The translations under genes were made by a program, and so were the position numbers. Positions 51,460-60,748 of a stretch of 64,000 nt of DNA are shown here, in pieces. Numbering within the stretch: the first letter of the stretch is position 1; every line of letters starts with the position of its first letter. The notes under the pieces are model-generated. The model saw only the letters and a list, made by a program, of their open reading frames with translations. It searched no databases and was not told where the DNA came from. Source of the stretch: Nocardiopsis sinuspersici (GTDB lineage Bacteria > Actinomycetota > Actinomycetes > Streptosporangiales > Streptosporangiaceae). The stretch lies in NCBI GenBank assembly GCA_008638415.1, contig ML703345.1, positions 172,231 through 236,230 on the forward strand, given 5' to 3'.

Positions 51460-52212
51460 ATGAAGACAGTCCTGGTCACCGGCGGTACCGGAACCCTGGG
51501 AACCCTCGTCGTGGAACGCCTGCGCCGAGCCGGGCACCAGGTACGCGGCCTGAGCCGCCACCCCGACTCCCAGGACCCCTCCTCCTTCTCCGTGGACCTG
51601 CGCAGGGGCACCGGGCTGGCCGAGGCCGTCCAGGGCGCGGACACCGTCGTGCACTGCGCCACCACACCCACCGGCGGAGACATCGAGTCCGCCACCCACC
51701 TGCTCCGCGCGCTGCGCCGTGCGGGGGTCAAACACCTGGTCTACGTCTCCATCGTCGGCGTGGACCGGATACCGCTGGGCTACTACCGCGACAAGCACAC
51801 CGTGGAACAGGCCCTGGAGGCCTCCGGCCTGGGATGGTCGGTGCTGCGCGCCACCCAGTTCCACGACCTGGTCCTCACCCTGTGCGCGGGCGCGGCCCGG
51901 CTCCCCCTCATGCCCGTCCCGCAGGTGGACGTGCAGCCCGTGGACGCCGGTGAGGTCGCCGCCCGCCTGGCACGGCTGGCGGAGGGCGACCCGGTCGGGC
52001 GCGCCCCGGACATGGGCGGCCCGCGCGTGGAGTCCTTCCGCGACCTGGCCGGCGCCTACCTGTCCTGGGCGGGGCTGGAGCGGCGCGTGCTGCCGGTGCG
52101 CCTGCCGGGAGCCACCTTCGCCGCCTACCGGGCCGGGTACCACCTGACCCCCCAGCGGGAGGTCGGCACGGTCACCTTCCAGGAGTTCCTGGACCGGCAC
52201 ACCACCGATTGA
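51460..52212 (+). CDS. NAD(P)H-binding atypical SDR (NmrA-like)
   Basis: 250 residues from ATG 51460 (AAGGAG upstream). TVLVTGGTGTLGTLVVERLR gives the NAD(P)-binding loop, followed by VQGADTVVHCATTPTGGDIE, HLVYVSIVGVDRIPLGYYRD and WSVLRATQFHDLVLTLC. This type covers quinone reductase-like and NmrA-like proteins, and it resembles the other NmrA-like gene in this window (29692-30477) in the same blocks. Function unknown. Confidence 0.9.
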   Translation: MKTVLVTGGTGTLGTLVVERLRRAGHQVRGLSRHPDSQDPSSFSVDLRRGTGLAEAVQGADTVVHCATTPTGGDIESATHLLRALRRAGVKHLVYVSIVGVDRIPLGYYRDKHTVEQALEASGLGWSVLRATQFHDLVLTLCAGAARLPLMPVPQVDVQPVDAGEVAARLARLAEGDPVGRAPDMGGPRVESFRDLAGAYLSWAGLERRVLPVRLPGATFAAYRAGYHLTPQREVGTVTFQEFLDRHTTD

Positions 52213-52269
52213 ACAACCTGTTGAAAATAGTGTGTTGACAAGCGTGGGTGCGGCCTCCATCCTGAAGGC

Positions 52270-52701
52270 ATGACCGAGCCACAGCCCGAGAACGCCTTCG
52301 CCCAGCCCGACCCCGGCGCCGCGCGCCGCCTGCGCACCCACCAGGCGCTGGTGCGCATCACCGAACGGCACGCCGGCGGTGAGGACCGCCGCCGCTGGGA
52401 CGAGCACCGCATGCCCATGCCGCCCCTGGACGCCCTGCGCCGCGTCGCCGACCTGGCCTCGGGCAGTGCACTCCCCGAGGAGGGTGTTCCCGCCGTGGAC
52501 CAGGACGACCTCACCGCCGCCCTGACCCTGGTGCCCTGGGCACGCGCGGAGTTCGACCAGCTGGAGGCCGGACTGCTGCGGATGTCCAAGGGGCGCGGCA
52601 TGACCTGGCAGGAGATCGCCTTCGGTCTGGGACTGGGCTCGGCCCAGGCCGCACGCCAGCGCCACGAACGCCTCCTCCAGCGCGCCGACACCGACATCTG
52701 A
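52270..52701 (+). CDS. Small helix-turn-helix protein
   Basis: 143 residues, ATG 52270. The N-terminal two thirds are mostly charged helix (ARRLRTHQALVRITERHAGG). The C-terminus has a sigma-factor-like helix-turn-helix, GMTWQEIAFGLGLGSAQAAR followed by QRHERL. Such DNA-binding small proteins are common in actinobacteria and unassigned. The upstream gap contains TTGACA and several CAAC/GTTG inverted repeats. Confidence 0.7.
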   Translation: MTEPQPENAFAQPDPGAARRLRTHQALVRITERHAGGEDRRRWDEHRMPMPPLDALRRVADLASGSALPEEGVPAVDQDDLTAALTLVPWARAEFDQLEAGLLRMSKGRGMTWQEIAFGLGLGSAQAARQRHERLLQRADTDI

Positions 52702-52709
52702 GACGGCCC

Positions 52710-52752
52710 CCGCCCGGCGCCGCCACCAGGCGGGACGGACGGCGCCGGGCGG
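52710..52752. terminator. Bidirectional terminator
   Basis: CCGCCCGGCGCCG (52710-52722) pairs perfectly with CGGCGCCGGGCGG (52740-52752) between convergent genes. Confidence 0.7.
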
Positions 52753-52783
52753 TGTGCCCGCCGCCCGGCCCCGCCCCACCGGA

Positions 52784-54094
52784 TCAGCCCAGGACCGGAT
52801 AGTTGGACCGCACCACCCCGCGCGGGTCGCGCTCACGCTTGATCCGCCGCAGCCGCTCCAGCACCGACGGAGAGAAGGCATCCGCGGCCGAATCACCCGG
52901 AGCCAGCGCGGTCAGCGGCCTGCGTCCGCTGACGTGGGAGCCCAGCGCCTCCACCAGCGCGTCCTGACGCGCACGGACGCCCTCACCCACCTCAGGCGTG
53001 AGGGGCACACCCATCGCGTACAGGTAGTAGGGCTCGTCCAGCGGCCCGAAGGGGGTGTCGGAGGCACCCGCGAGGGCACCCCCCAGATGACGCACCTGCA
53101 CTCCCAGCAGCGGAGCGATCGGCTCGGCCAGCAGCGCCCGGACACCCTCCCAGCCCAGGTCGGTCAACAGGGCGGCCCGCGCCAGGTTCGGTGAGGGGTC
53201 GGTGGGCTCGGCGGTGATCGACCCCAACGCGGTCAGCGGCAACACCCCCAGGCTTCCGCGCAGCGGCGTACCGGCCACCTCGAACGGACGCAACAGCTTC
53301 TCCGCCCCCTCCCCACCGCCCAGGAAGGTCACGTCCACCGACACCGTCGGCTCCAGACCCGGGACATGCTGTAGGTTCAACCACACCGTCAGCTCCTCCG
53401 GCGCGTTCGAGGTGACCTCGGTGTAGGCCCCCAGCACACGCTCGGCCCGATCGGCGGGCCACACCAGCCGCCCGCCGTACAGCCCCGGCGCCGGATGCAG
53501 GTCGAACTCCAGGGCGGTGACCACGGCGAAGTCGCCACCGCCGCCGCGCAGCGCCCAGAACAGGTCGGGATCGGACCCGGCGGTCACCCGTGCCCGCTCC
53601 CCCTCGGCCCCCACCACCTCCAGGGCTGTGACGCCGTCGGCCGCCCACCCGTGGCGGCGACCGAACCAGCTCAGTCCACCGCCCAGGGTGTACCCCGCCA
53701 CACCGACCACCGGGGAACTCCCCGGCAGACCGGTCAGCCCGTGCTCGGCGGCCGCCTCCTGCACCCTGCCCCAGGACACGCCCGCACCCACCCGCGCCAC
53801 CTGCCGCCGCACGTCGATGCCCACCTCGTCCAGGGCGCCGGTGCGCAACAGCACCGCGCCCTCCGCGGCACCGGAGGCACCGTGCCCGGTGGGCTGGGCG
53901 GCCACCGCCAGGCCCGCCCGGTGGGCGTGACGGACCAGGGCGGCCACGTCGTCGGCGTCGGCGGCCTCCACCACCGCCGCCACCGACTGCTCCACGGCCA
54001 GGTTCCAGGGGCGTCCGGCCCGGTCGAAGCCCTCCTCCCCCGGGGCCAGCACACGGCCGCGCAGCAGCGAACTCAGTTCGTCACAGGTGTCCAT
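52784..54094 (-). CDS. FAD-binding oxidoreductase, berberine-bridge type
   Basis: 436 residues from ATG 54094 with AGGAG upstream. PCMH-type FAD domain: LVRHAHRAGLAVAAQPTGHG, VGVAGYTLGGGLSWFGRRHG, FWALRGGGGDFAVVTALEFD. The BBE C-terminal tail is RIKRERDPRGVVRSNYPVLG. The usual histidine for covalent FAD near the N-terminal glycine stretch is present (TGHG), the second attachment cysteine is not obvious. It is divergent from an ECF41-like sigma factor, which often control such oxidoreductases. Confidence 0.9.
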   Translation of the reverse strand: MDTCDELSSLLRGRVLAPGEEGFDRAGRPWNLAVEQSVAAVVEAADADDVAALVRHAHRAGLAVAAQPTGHGASGAAEGAVLLRTGALDEVGIDVRRQVARVGAGVSWGRVQEAAAEHGLTGLPGSSPVVGVAGYTLGGGLSWFGRRHGWAADGVTALEVVGAEGERARVTAGSDPDLFWALRGGGGDFAVVTALEFDLHPAPGLYGGRLVWPADRAERVLGAYTEVTSNAPEELTVWLNLQHVPGLEPTVSVDVTFLGGGEGAEKLLRPFEVAGTPLRGSLGVLPLTALGSITAEPTDPSPNLARAALLTDLGWEGVRALLAEPIAPLLGVQVRHLGGALAGASDTPFGPLDEPYYLYAMGVPLTPEVGEGVRARQDALVEALGSHVSGRRPLTALAPGDSAADAFSPSVLERLRRIKRERDPRGVVRSNYPVLG

Positions 54095-54147
54095 GGATCT
54101 CCTCACTCGCGAACCGGTCACATCGGGCGGCGCCGCAACGTCGACCC

Positions 54148-54154
54148 GGTGACA
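54148..54154 (-). promoter_or_regulatory. Possible ECF41 -35 element
   Basis: TGTCACC on the minus strand resembles the TGTCACA -35 motif described for ECF41 promoters and is oriented toward the FAD oxidoreductase. No clear CGTC -10 follows at the expected distance, so this is weak. Confidence 0.25.
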
Positions 54155-54194
54155 CGTCGAATCCACGACGGACGCCAACGGGAGAATGTGACCG

Positions 54195-55058
54195 ATGAAC
54201 ACCGACCAGTTGTGGGCCGCCCGCTTCGAGGAGCACAGGGGAGTGCTGCGCTCGATCGCCTACCGGATGCTGGGCTCGGCGAGCGAGGCCGAGGACGCGG
54301 TGCAGGAGGCGTGGCTGCGGCTGAACCGCTCCGACGCACAGAGCATCGACAACCTGGCCGCGTGGCTGACCACGGTGGTGGGACGGGTGTGCCTGGACAT
54401 GCTGTGCACGCGCACCTCACGCCGCGAGGACCCGGTGGGTGAGGACCTGCCCGAGCCCGCCTCCTCCGTCCCCGGCACCGACCCCGAACAGCAGGCGCTC
54501 CTGGCCGACTCGGTGGGCCTGGCGCTGACGGTGGTCCTGGACACGCTCTCCCCCGCCGAACGGCTGGCGTTCGTCCTGCACGACCTGTTCGGGATGCCCT
54601 TCGACCACATCGCGCCGGTCCTCGAACGCACCCCGGCGGCCACCCGCCAACTGGCCAGCCGGGCACGGCGACGGGTGCGCGGGGCGAGCACCGACGCCAA
54701 GGAGGACCTGGCACGGCGCCGCCGGGTGGTGGAGGCGTTCCTGGCCGCGGCGCGCGAAGGCGACTTCGGGGCGCTCATGGAGGTCCTGGCCCCCGACGTG
54801 GCGGTACACGCCGACGAACTCGCCGTGCTGCGCGGCGTGCCCGTGGCGACCCACGGCGCACAGGCGGTCGCCGCGCAGGCCATCACCTTCTCGCGCCTGG
54901 CCGAGTCCTCCCGCGTGGTGACCGTCCACGGGGCGCCCGGGATCGTCTCCCTGCGCGGGGGGCGCCCCTACGCCGCGCTGGTGTTCACCGTGCGGGAGGA
55001 CCGTGTCGCCGCGATGGAGGTGCGCGCCGACACCGCCCTGCTGGACTCGCTCTCGTGA
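54195..55058 (+). CDS. ECF41-type sigma factor (SigJ-like)
   Basis: 287 residues, ATG 54195. Region 2: FEEHRGVLRSIAYRMLGSAS, EAEDAVQEAWLRLNRSDAQS, NLAAWLTTVVGRVCLDML. Region 4: ALTVVLDTLSPAERLAFVLH, DLFGMPFDHIAPVLERTPAA, RQLASRARRRVRG. A C-terminal SnoaL-like domain (VEAFLAAAREGDFGALMEVL, PDVAVHADEL) is fused, the hallmark of ECF41, where it modulates activity without an anti-sigma factor. The divergent FAD oxidoreductase is a likely target. Confidence 0.95.
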   Translation: MNTDQLWAARFEEHRGVLRSIAYRMLGSASEAEDAVQEAWLRLNRSDAQSIDNLAAWLTTVVGRVCLDMLCTRTSRREDPVGEDLPEPASSVPGTDPEQQALLADSVGLALTVVLDTLSPAERLAFVLHDLFGMPFDHIAPVLERTPAATRQLASRARRRVRGASTDAKEDLARRRRVVEAFLAAAREGDFGALMEVLAPDVAVHADELAVLRGVPVATHGAQAVAAQAITFSRLAESSRVVTVHGAPGIVSLRGGRPYAALVFTVREDRVAAMEVRADTALLDSLS

Positions 55059-55140
55059 GGGCGCTTTGAGGAGAACAGGTCCGGTCCGCCCGCCCTCCCC
55101 GCGATTCCAGCCGGCACGGGCAGCACGGAGAAACCGCGGA

Positions 55141-55701
55141 TCAGACCCGCTCCAGGAGCACGTGGGGCCCCTCGGGCACCCGCACGTGAACGGGCATGCC
55201 GGGCTCGACGGGCCCGCTGGTCAAAACGACGCCCATCACCCCGGCCCTGCGCACCACCGCGCCGTCCTCGCCGCGGTGGACGACCTGTCCGAGCAGCCCC
55301 TCGGAGAAACCGTCGATCTGCAGGCACGGATTGCGCAGACCGGTGACCCGGACGCTGGCCCGGTCCCCGAAGCGCAGGACCGTGCCGGTGGACAGAGCCA
55401 GCAGGTCCAGCCCGCGCGTGGTGACGTTCTCCCCCAACTCGCCGGGGCCGACCGAGAACCCCGCCCCGGCGACCTCGTCGAAGAGCTCGGCGTGGATCAG
55501 GTGGACCTGGCGCAGGTTGGGCCGGGTCGGGTCCGCGGCCACCCGGGAACGGTGCTGAACGGTGGCGCCCAGGTGGGCGTCACCCTCCACACCCAGCCCC
55601 GCCAAAAGGCGGATCCCGGGCAGGACGTCCTTGCTGAAGGTGTGCCCGGCACTGCCGCTGACCGACTCCACCACCGCGTCCACGGACATCTCCTCACTCA
55701 T
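55141..55701 (-). CDS. MOSC domain protein
   Basis: 186 residues from ATG 55701, or 180 from GTG 55683, which has GAGGAG 6 nt upstream. MOSC (molybdenum cofactor sulfurase C-terminal) domain: AGHTFSKDVLPGIRLLAGLG, VEGDAHLGATVQHRSRVAAD, NLRQVHLIHAELFDEVAGAG, LGENVTTRGLDLLAL, and TGLRNPCLQIDGF with the conserved cysteine. It probably handles sulfur or molybdenum-cofactor-linked substrates. The start overlaps the end of a decayed regulator gene, implying a former operon. Confidence 0.92.
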   Translation of the reverse strand: MSEEMSVDAVVESVSGSAGHTFSKDVLPGIRLLAGLGVEGDAHLGATVQHRSRVAADPTRPNLRQVHLIHAELFDEVAGAGFSVGPGELGENVTTRGLDLLALSTGTVLRFGDRASVRVTGLRNPCLQIDGFSEGLLGQVVHRGEDGAVVRRAGVMGVVLTSGPVEPGMPVHVRVPEGPHVLLERV

Positions 55702-55945
55702 CGGTCCCCATCGCGCGCAGAGTATCCGAGCGGCGCCGCTCCAAGCGGCCCAGCACGACCCCCGTGGCCTCGTCGGCGGGCGGGTAGACCACCGACTGCC
55801 GGGTCTCGGCGTCCAGGACCTCATGGGCCGGACGCAACTCGCCCACCTCCGGGTGGACCAGGCGCTCCACACCCCTGTACGCGGGCGGGACCGCCCCCGG
55901 CACCAGGGCCGATCCGGCCTCCCCCACCGAACGCGACCACCGGGC
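55694..55945 (-). pseudogene. MmyB-type XRE regulator relic (C-terminus only)
   Basis: Open frame ending at 55694 whose last 55 residues read RGVERLVHPEVGELRPAHEV, then VVYPPADEATGVVLGRLERR. This is the C-terminal ligand domain of MmyB-like XRE regulators (pattern HPEVGELxLxYEVLxL ... DEATxxALxRL). The helix-turn-helix half is absent. The stop codon overlaps the start of the MOSC gene. Confidence 0.7.
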
Positions 55946-55966
55946 CGCACACGCCGTGGGCGCGGT

Positions 55967-56190
55967 CGCCGACGAACCGGGGCGAGCCCCTCCCAAGCCG
56001 CGATCGCCTGGACCACGGCGCGCTCACGCGCCGCGCATCCCGCCATCGGTGCGAACGACACCGAGCACCTGCGGGACGGCCTGGACGCCGTGGACGTGGT
56101 CCTGCCCCCGCAGGCACTGGAGCGGTTGGACGCGTTGGCCGGGTACGGCCCCGGTGGTCCGCCCGACCGCCCCTGCGCCCCACGCGGGTT
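55967..56190 (+). pseudogene. Aldo/keto reductase relic (C-terminus only)
   Basis: The frame from about 55982 reads ASPSQAAIAWTTARSRAAHP, AIGANDTEHLRDGLDAVDVV, LPPQALERLDALAGYG. This is the end of an aldo/keto reductase (pattern SPAQVALAWxLAR ... IPIxGARxxEQLxDNLxALDVxL). The barrel proper is missing. Its truncated end abuts the truncated end of the MmyB relic on the other strand. Confidence 0.7.
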
Positions 56191-56373
56191 CCGCGGTGCC
56201 GGCCTCGCCGCCGCACTGACGACCGGTCGCGCAACCGACACCGTCACCGCCCCATCGCACACACAGAACCCACGCGGCCTCACCCAACACGTGGAACCGC
56301 CCGCCGAACGCATACGGGCCGCGGGTGGAAGACCACGACCGTTGCCCCCACCGCCCTCCTCCGCTAGAACGGG

Positions 56374-57243
56374 GTGATGACCACACTCGGAGCCGTGTTC
56401 AGGCCCCAACTTCCCCCCGAACGCCTGCGCTCCGTGGCCCGCGCGGCCGACGACGCCGGACTCGACCAGCTCTGGCTGTGGGAGGACTGCTTCCTGGAGA
56501 GCGGCATCGCCGCCGCGGCCGCCGCCCTGGCCTGGACCCACCACCTCACCGTGGGCGTGGGCCTGCTCCCCGTCCCTCTGCGCAACGTCGCCCTGACCGC
56601 CATGGAGACCGCCACTCTGCACCGGCTCTTCCCCGGCCGTGTCCACCTCGGCGTGGGCCACGGCGTCCAGGACTGGATGGCGCAGGCGGGCGCGCACACC
56701 GCCTCCCCCCTCACCCTGCTGCGCGAACACCTCGACGCACTGCGCGCCCTGCTGGCCGGGGAACGCGTCACCGTCCAGGGCCGCTACGTCACCCTCGACG
56801 ACGTCCGCCTGGACTACCCGCCCACCACCCCCGCCCCCGTCCTGGCCGGCGCCCGCGGCCCGCGCACCCTGCACCTGACCGGCCAGGCCGCCGACGGCAC
56901 CCTCCTGGACGCCGGCATGGGAGTGGAAGGAGTGGCCCGGGCCAGACGACTGGCCGACCAGGGACGCGAGGACGCCGGACGCACCGGCCACCACCCCGTG
57001 ACCGCCTACCTGCTGGCCGCCACCGGGGCCGACGCCACCGCGCGCATGGACGCCGAACTGCACAGCGAGAACCTGCCGCCCGGCACCGGCGTGGCCGGAG
57101 ACGCCCAGACGATCGCCCACGCCGTACGGCGTATGGCCGACGCGGGAGCCGACACCGTGGTCCTACAGCCCACGGCCGACGAACCCGACCCCGAGGGCTT
57201 CGTCCGCTTCGCCGCCCGACAGGTACGCCCGCTCCTGCGGTGA
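56374..57243 (+). CDS. LLM class flavin-dependent oxidoreductase
   Basis: 289 residues, GTG 56374 directly followed by an ATG. Luciferase-like TIM barrel: LGAVFRPQLPPERLRSVARA, DQLWLWEDCFLESGIAAAAA, VGVGLLPVPLRNVALTAMET, FPGRVHLGVGHGVQDWMAQA, and a C-terminal DTVVLQPTADEPDPEGFVRF. F420- or FMN-dependent. F420 is likely in actinobacteria. Substrate unknown. Confidence 0.92.
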   Translation: MMTTLGAVFRPQLPPERLRSVARAADDAGLDQLWLWEDCFLESGIAAAAAALAWTHHLTVGVGLLPVPLRNVALTAMETATLHRLFPGRVHLGVGHGVQDWMAQAGAHTASPLTLLREHLDALRALLAGERVTVQGRYVTLDDVRLDYPPTTPAPVLAGARGPRTLHLTGQAADGTLLDAGMGVEGVARARRLADQGREDAGRTGHHPVTAYLLAATGADATARMDAELHSENLPPGTGVAGDAQTIAHAVRRMADAGADTVVLQPTADEPDPEGFVRFAARQVRPLLR

Positions 57244-57302
57244 ACGGTCCCGTCCACCAGGGACACGGCACGCCCCCGTGGCATGCTGGAGGAATGGAAC
57301 GG

Positions 57303-58025
57303 GTGATGCTGGATCTGCACTTCGCGCCCGAACTACGCTTCTTCCTCACCCCACGGCGCAGACACGGACCGGTGCGCGTGGAGACGGAGCCCACCTCCAC
57401 CCTGGGCCACGTCGTGCAGTCACTGGGCGTTCCGCTGACCGAGGTCGGTTCCCTGCGCGTCAACGGCCACCCCCGCCCACCCGCCCACCGCCCGTGCCCG
57501 GGCGACGTCGTCGACGTCCTGGCCGTGCGATGGCCGCAGACCCCGCCCTTCGGACACACACGGTTCCTGCTCGACGTGCACCTGGGCACCCTGGCCCGCC
57601 GCCTGCGCCTGCTGGGCGTGGACACCGCCTACGACAACGACCGCGACGACCAGGCGCTGATGGAACAGGCCAACGCCGAGGAGAGGGTGCTGCTCACCCG
57701 CGACCGCGGACTCCTGCGCCGCCGGGACCTGCGAGCGGGCGCCCACATACACCAGGACCACCCCGACGACCAGCTGCGCGAGGTCCTGGAGCGGTTCGCA
57801 CCATCACTGCACCCCTGGACACGGTGCCCGGCGTGCAACGGCGCACTGGCGCCGGCGGCCAAACACCAGGTCCAGAGCCGGCTGGAACCGGGCACCCGCG
57901 CCACCTACGAGGCGTTCTCGCGCTGTCGTTCCTGCGGCCGGGTGTACTGGCCCGGAGCCCACCACCCACACCTGGCCAGGATCGTGCACCAGGCCCAGGA
58001 GTTCGTGTCCGACCGCTCCACCTGA
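57303..58025 (+). CDS. Mut7-C RNase domain protein with ubiquitin-like N-terminus
   Basis: 240 residues from GTG 57303 (GGAGGA 9 nt upstream). ATG 57294 is in frame but too near that site. Residues 1-80 fit the Mut7-C ubiquitin domain (LDLHFAPELRFFLTPRRRHG, VVQSLGVPLTEVGSLRVNG). The following Mut7-C RNase (PIN-like) domain is RFLLDVHLGTLARRLRLLGV, DTAYDNDRDDQALMEQA, LLTRDRGLLRRRDLRAG. A zinc ribbon closes it (CPACNGAL, CRSCGRVYWPGAHH). Probable nuclease of unknown target. Confidence 0.9.
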   Translation: MMLDLHFAPELRFFLTPRRRHGPVRVETEPTSTLGHVVQSLGVPLTEVGSLRVNGHPRPPAHRPCPGDVVDVLAVRWPQTPPFGHTRFLLDVHLGTLARRLRLLGVDTAYDNDRDDQALMEQANAEERVLLTRDRGLLRRRDLRAGAHIHQDHPDDQLREVLERFAPSLHPWTRCPACNGALAPAAKHQVQSRLEPGTRATYEAFSRCRSCGRVYWPGAHHPHLARIVHQAQEFVSDRST

Positions 58026-58100
58026 GCGCGGGACCGCGTGCCCCTCCCGCGCTCCGGCCCGGATGCGAATCCGCGGTGGCCGGTGTGCCACCATGTCGGC

Positions 58101-58886
58101 GTGAACGTCACCGCGCACATCGCCGCCCTGGACCGTGAAGGCCGCCTGATGGCCGAGTCCGCCGCCGCCAACGGACTCGACGCCGTGGTGGCCGCCTGCC
58201 CCGGATGGCGGGTGCGCGACCTGCTCGCCCACACCGGTCAGGTACACCGCTGGGCCGCGGCGCACGTGGCCTCCGGCAACGGCGGACCACCGGTACGGGG
58301 CCAGGCAGCCAAGGCGGTGTTCCCCCACCCCGGGGACGACACCCTCCTGGACTGGTTCCGTGACGGCCACGCCCACCTGGTGAGGACCCTCTCCGACGCC
58401 GCCCCCGACACCGAGTGCCTCACCTTCCTGCCCGCACCCTCACCCCTGGCGTTCTGGGCGCGCCGCCAGGCCCACGAGACCGCCGTCCACCGCGTCGACG
58501 CCCAGTCGGCGCACCCGGAACACGCCCCCGCCCCCGAGGAGGGAGCGGCCGACCCCGGCGACCCGGCACTGGCCGCCGACGGGGTGGAGGAACTCCTCCT
58601 GGGTTTCTTCGCCAGGCCGGGCGGCCCCCTGGTGGCCGACCCCCCGCTGGTACTGGCCCTGGAGACCACCGACACCGGACAGGGCTGGACGATGTCGCTG
58701 ACCCCCACCGGCCGCACGAGCACGCGCGGGACCGGTCCCGACGCCGACACCACCGTGACCGGACCGGCGCACGAGCTGTACCTCCTGCTGTGGAACCGGT
58801 CCGGTGGCGGCCGCTGCACGGTCACCGGCGATCGCGGGGCTCTGGACCTGTGGCGCGAACGCGCCCGGGTACAGTGGCGCCGCTGA
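58101..58886 (+). CDS. Maleylpyruvate isomerase family mycothiol-dependent enzyme
   Basis: 261 residues from GTG 58101. The DinB-like four-helix bundle has AACPGWRVRDLLAHTGQVHR and FWARRQAHETAVHRVDAQSA, whose histidines bind the metal used for mycothiol thiolate activation. The C-terminal domain is MDMPI_C-like. Mycothiol is restricted to actinobacteria, supporting the taxonomic call. Substrate unknown. Confidence 0.88.
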   Translation: MNVTAHIAALDREGRLMAESAAANGLDAVVAACPGWRVRDLLAHTGQVHRWAAAHVASGNGGPPVRGQAAKAVFPHPGDDTLLDWFRDGHAHLVRTLSDAAPDTECLTFLPAPSPLAFWARRQAHETAVHRVDAQSAHPEHAPAPEEGAADPGDPALAADGVEELLLGFFARPGGPLVADPPLVLALETTDTGQGWTMSLTPTGRTSTRGTGPDADTTVTGPAHELYLLLWNRSGGGRCTVTGDRGALDLWRERARVQWRR

Positions 58887-59051
58887 GAGACCCCGGCACC
58901 TTCACCGGCGGCCCCTTCCCGCCCCGCCCGGCACAGGAGCAAGCCGGTCCCGCGGGTGCACGGCGAAGCGCGTCCCCGCCCACCCCCGCCCCCGGGCCAA
59001 CGCGAAACCGCGGCCTCGCGGGGACACCGGAACAACCAAGGAGACCCGACC

Positions 59052-60629
59052 ATGTCCGAGGCCGCACACCGGGCGGGGGCACGCCAGTGGGTGGGACTGG
59101 CCGTACTGTCCCTGCCCGCGCTGGTGATCGCACTGGACTTCACCGTGCTGCACCTGGCCGTGCCGCACCTGAGCACCGACCTGCGGCCCACGAGCACACA
59201 GGTGCTCTGGATCGTGGACATCTACGGCTTCATGATCGCCGGACTCCTGGTCGCCATGGGCACGCTGGGCGACCGGATCGGCCGCCGCAGGCTGCTGTTG
59301 GCCGGGGCGTTCGCCTTCGGCGCCGCCTCGGTGCTCGCCGCCCTCTCCACCAGCGTCCAGGTACTGATCCTGGCCCGCGCCCTGTTGGGGATCACCGGCG
59401 CCACCCTGTTGCCCTCCACGCTGTCGCTGATCAGCAACATGTTCCGCGACCCGGTACAGCGCAGGTTCGCCATCGCGGTGTGGTCGGCCAACTTCATGCT
59501 CGGAGGCGCCATCGGACCACTGGTGGGCGGTGCCCTGCTGGAGACGTTCTGGTGGGGTTCGGTCTTCCTGCCCGCGGTACCGGTGATGCTCGTCCTGCTC
59601 CTGCTGGGACCGCTGGTGGTACCGGAGTACCGCTCCCCCGACGCGGGCCGCCCGGACCCGGCCAGCGTCGTGCTGGCGATCGCCTCGATCCTGCCCGTGG
59701 TGTACGGGATCAAGGAGGTGGCCAGGGACGGCCCGGCCGCCGCACCCCTGCTCTCCGCCGCCGCCGGAGCCCTCCTGGGATGGGCCTTCGTACGGCGGCA
59801 GCGGCGGCTGGCCGACCCGCTGCTGGACCTGGAGCTCTTCTCCCACCGCGGTTTCAGCGTGTCCCTGGGAGCCCAGACCACCGGCCTGTTCGTCCTGGGC
59901 GCCGTCCAGTTCTTCGTCATGCAGTACCTACAACTGGTACTGGGCCTGTCCCCGCTGGAGGCCGGGCTGTGGACCGTGCCCGCGATGGTCGCGGGCGTGG
60001 CGGCGAACCTGCTGGTCCCCCTGCTCTCCCGACGAACGAGACCGGTACACGTGATCACCGGCGCGTTCGCCCTGGGCGTGGTCGGCCTCCTCCTGATCGC
60101 CGCGGCCGGCCCCTCCGGACTGGCCCCGACCGTGGCCGGGTTCACCCTGCTCAACCTCGCACTCAACCCTGCGATGGTGCTGACCTACGACATGATCATC
60201 AGCAGCGCCCCGCCCGAACGCGCCGGAACGGCCTCGGGCACGGCCGAGACCGGCAACGAACTGGGCATCGCGCTCGGAGTGGCGATCGCCGGAAGCCTGG
60301 GCGCCGCCGTCTACCGCCGCCAGGTGACCGGGGCCGCCCTTCCCGCCGACACACCGCCTGAGGCGGTCGAGGCCGCACGCGACACCCTCGGCGGCGCGGT
60401 GGCCGCGGCCCGGGAACTGGCCGGGCCCAGCGGTGGGGAACTGCTCACCGTGGCACGGGAGGCCTTCGTGCAGGGAATGCGGGTGAGCACCATCGCACTG
60501 GCGGTCCTGCTGGGCGCTGTCACCCTCACGGCCGCCGCGCTCCTGCGTAACGCGGGCACCACCGCACCCACCCATCCCGGCGGCGACGCACACGACCGGC
60601 ACGACGACGAGAACCAGACCAGGGCCTGA
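59052..60629 (+). CDS. MFS exporter, DHA2 (14-helix) type
   Basis: 525 residues from ATG 59052 (AAGGAG upstream). Fourteen predicted membrane segments. Motif A is LGDRIGRRRLLL, the first helix contains LPALVIALDFTVLHLAVPHL, and motif C appears around ANFMLGGAIGPLVGGALLET. This is the QacA/SmvA/EmrB-like group that exports cationic drugs or antibiotics with protons. No adjacent TetR gene, so its regulator is not obvious. Confidence 0.92.
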   Translation: MSEAAHRAGARQWVGLAVLSLPALVIALDFTVLHLAVPHLSTDLRPTSTQVLWIVDIYGFMIAGLLVAMGTLGDRIGRRRLLLAGAFAFGAASVLAALSTSVQVLILARALLGITGATLLPSTLSLISNMFRDPVQRRFAIAVWSANFMLGGAIGPLVGGALLETFWWGSVFLPAVPVMLVLLLLGPLVVPEYRSPDAGRPDPASVVLAIASILPVVYGIKEVARDGPAAAPLLSAAAGALLGWAFVRRQRRLADPLLDLELFSHRGFSVSLGAQTTGLFVLGAVQFFVMQYLQLVLGLSPLEAGLWTVPAMVAGVAANLLVPLLSRRTRPVHVITGAFALGVVGLLLIAAAGPSGLAPTVAGFTLLNLALNPAMVLTYDMIISSAPPERAGTASGTAETGNELGIALGVAIAGSLGAAVYRRQVTGAALPADTPPEAVEAARDTLGGAVAAARELAGPSGGELLTVAREAFVQGMRVSTIALAVLLGAVTLTAAALLRNAGTTAPTHPGGDAHDRHDDENQTRA

Positions 60630-60748
60630 GGCACCTCCCCGCGCCGACACCCCTGGGCCGCGCTTCGCCTCGTGCTCGGACGCCGGGGCACGGGAGCCTT
60701 GGGCCCTACGGCGTGCCCGCCGCCCCCGGCGGCACAGGACCGAAGGCC

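Noticed and set aside
55702..57120. Long minus-strand frame that would extend the MOSC gene by over 400 residues
   Set aside because: It crosses the relics and the LLM oxidoreductase gene antisense, and is low-complexity. The MOSC domain starts near 55701.
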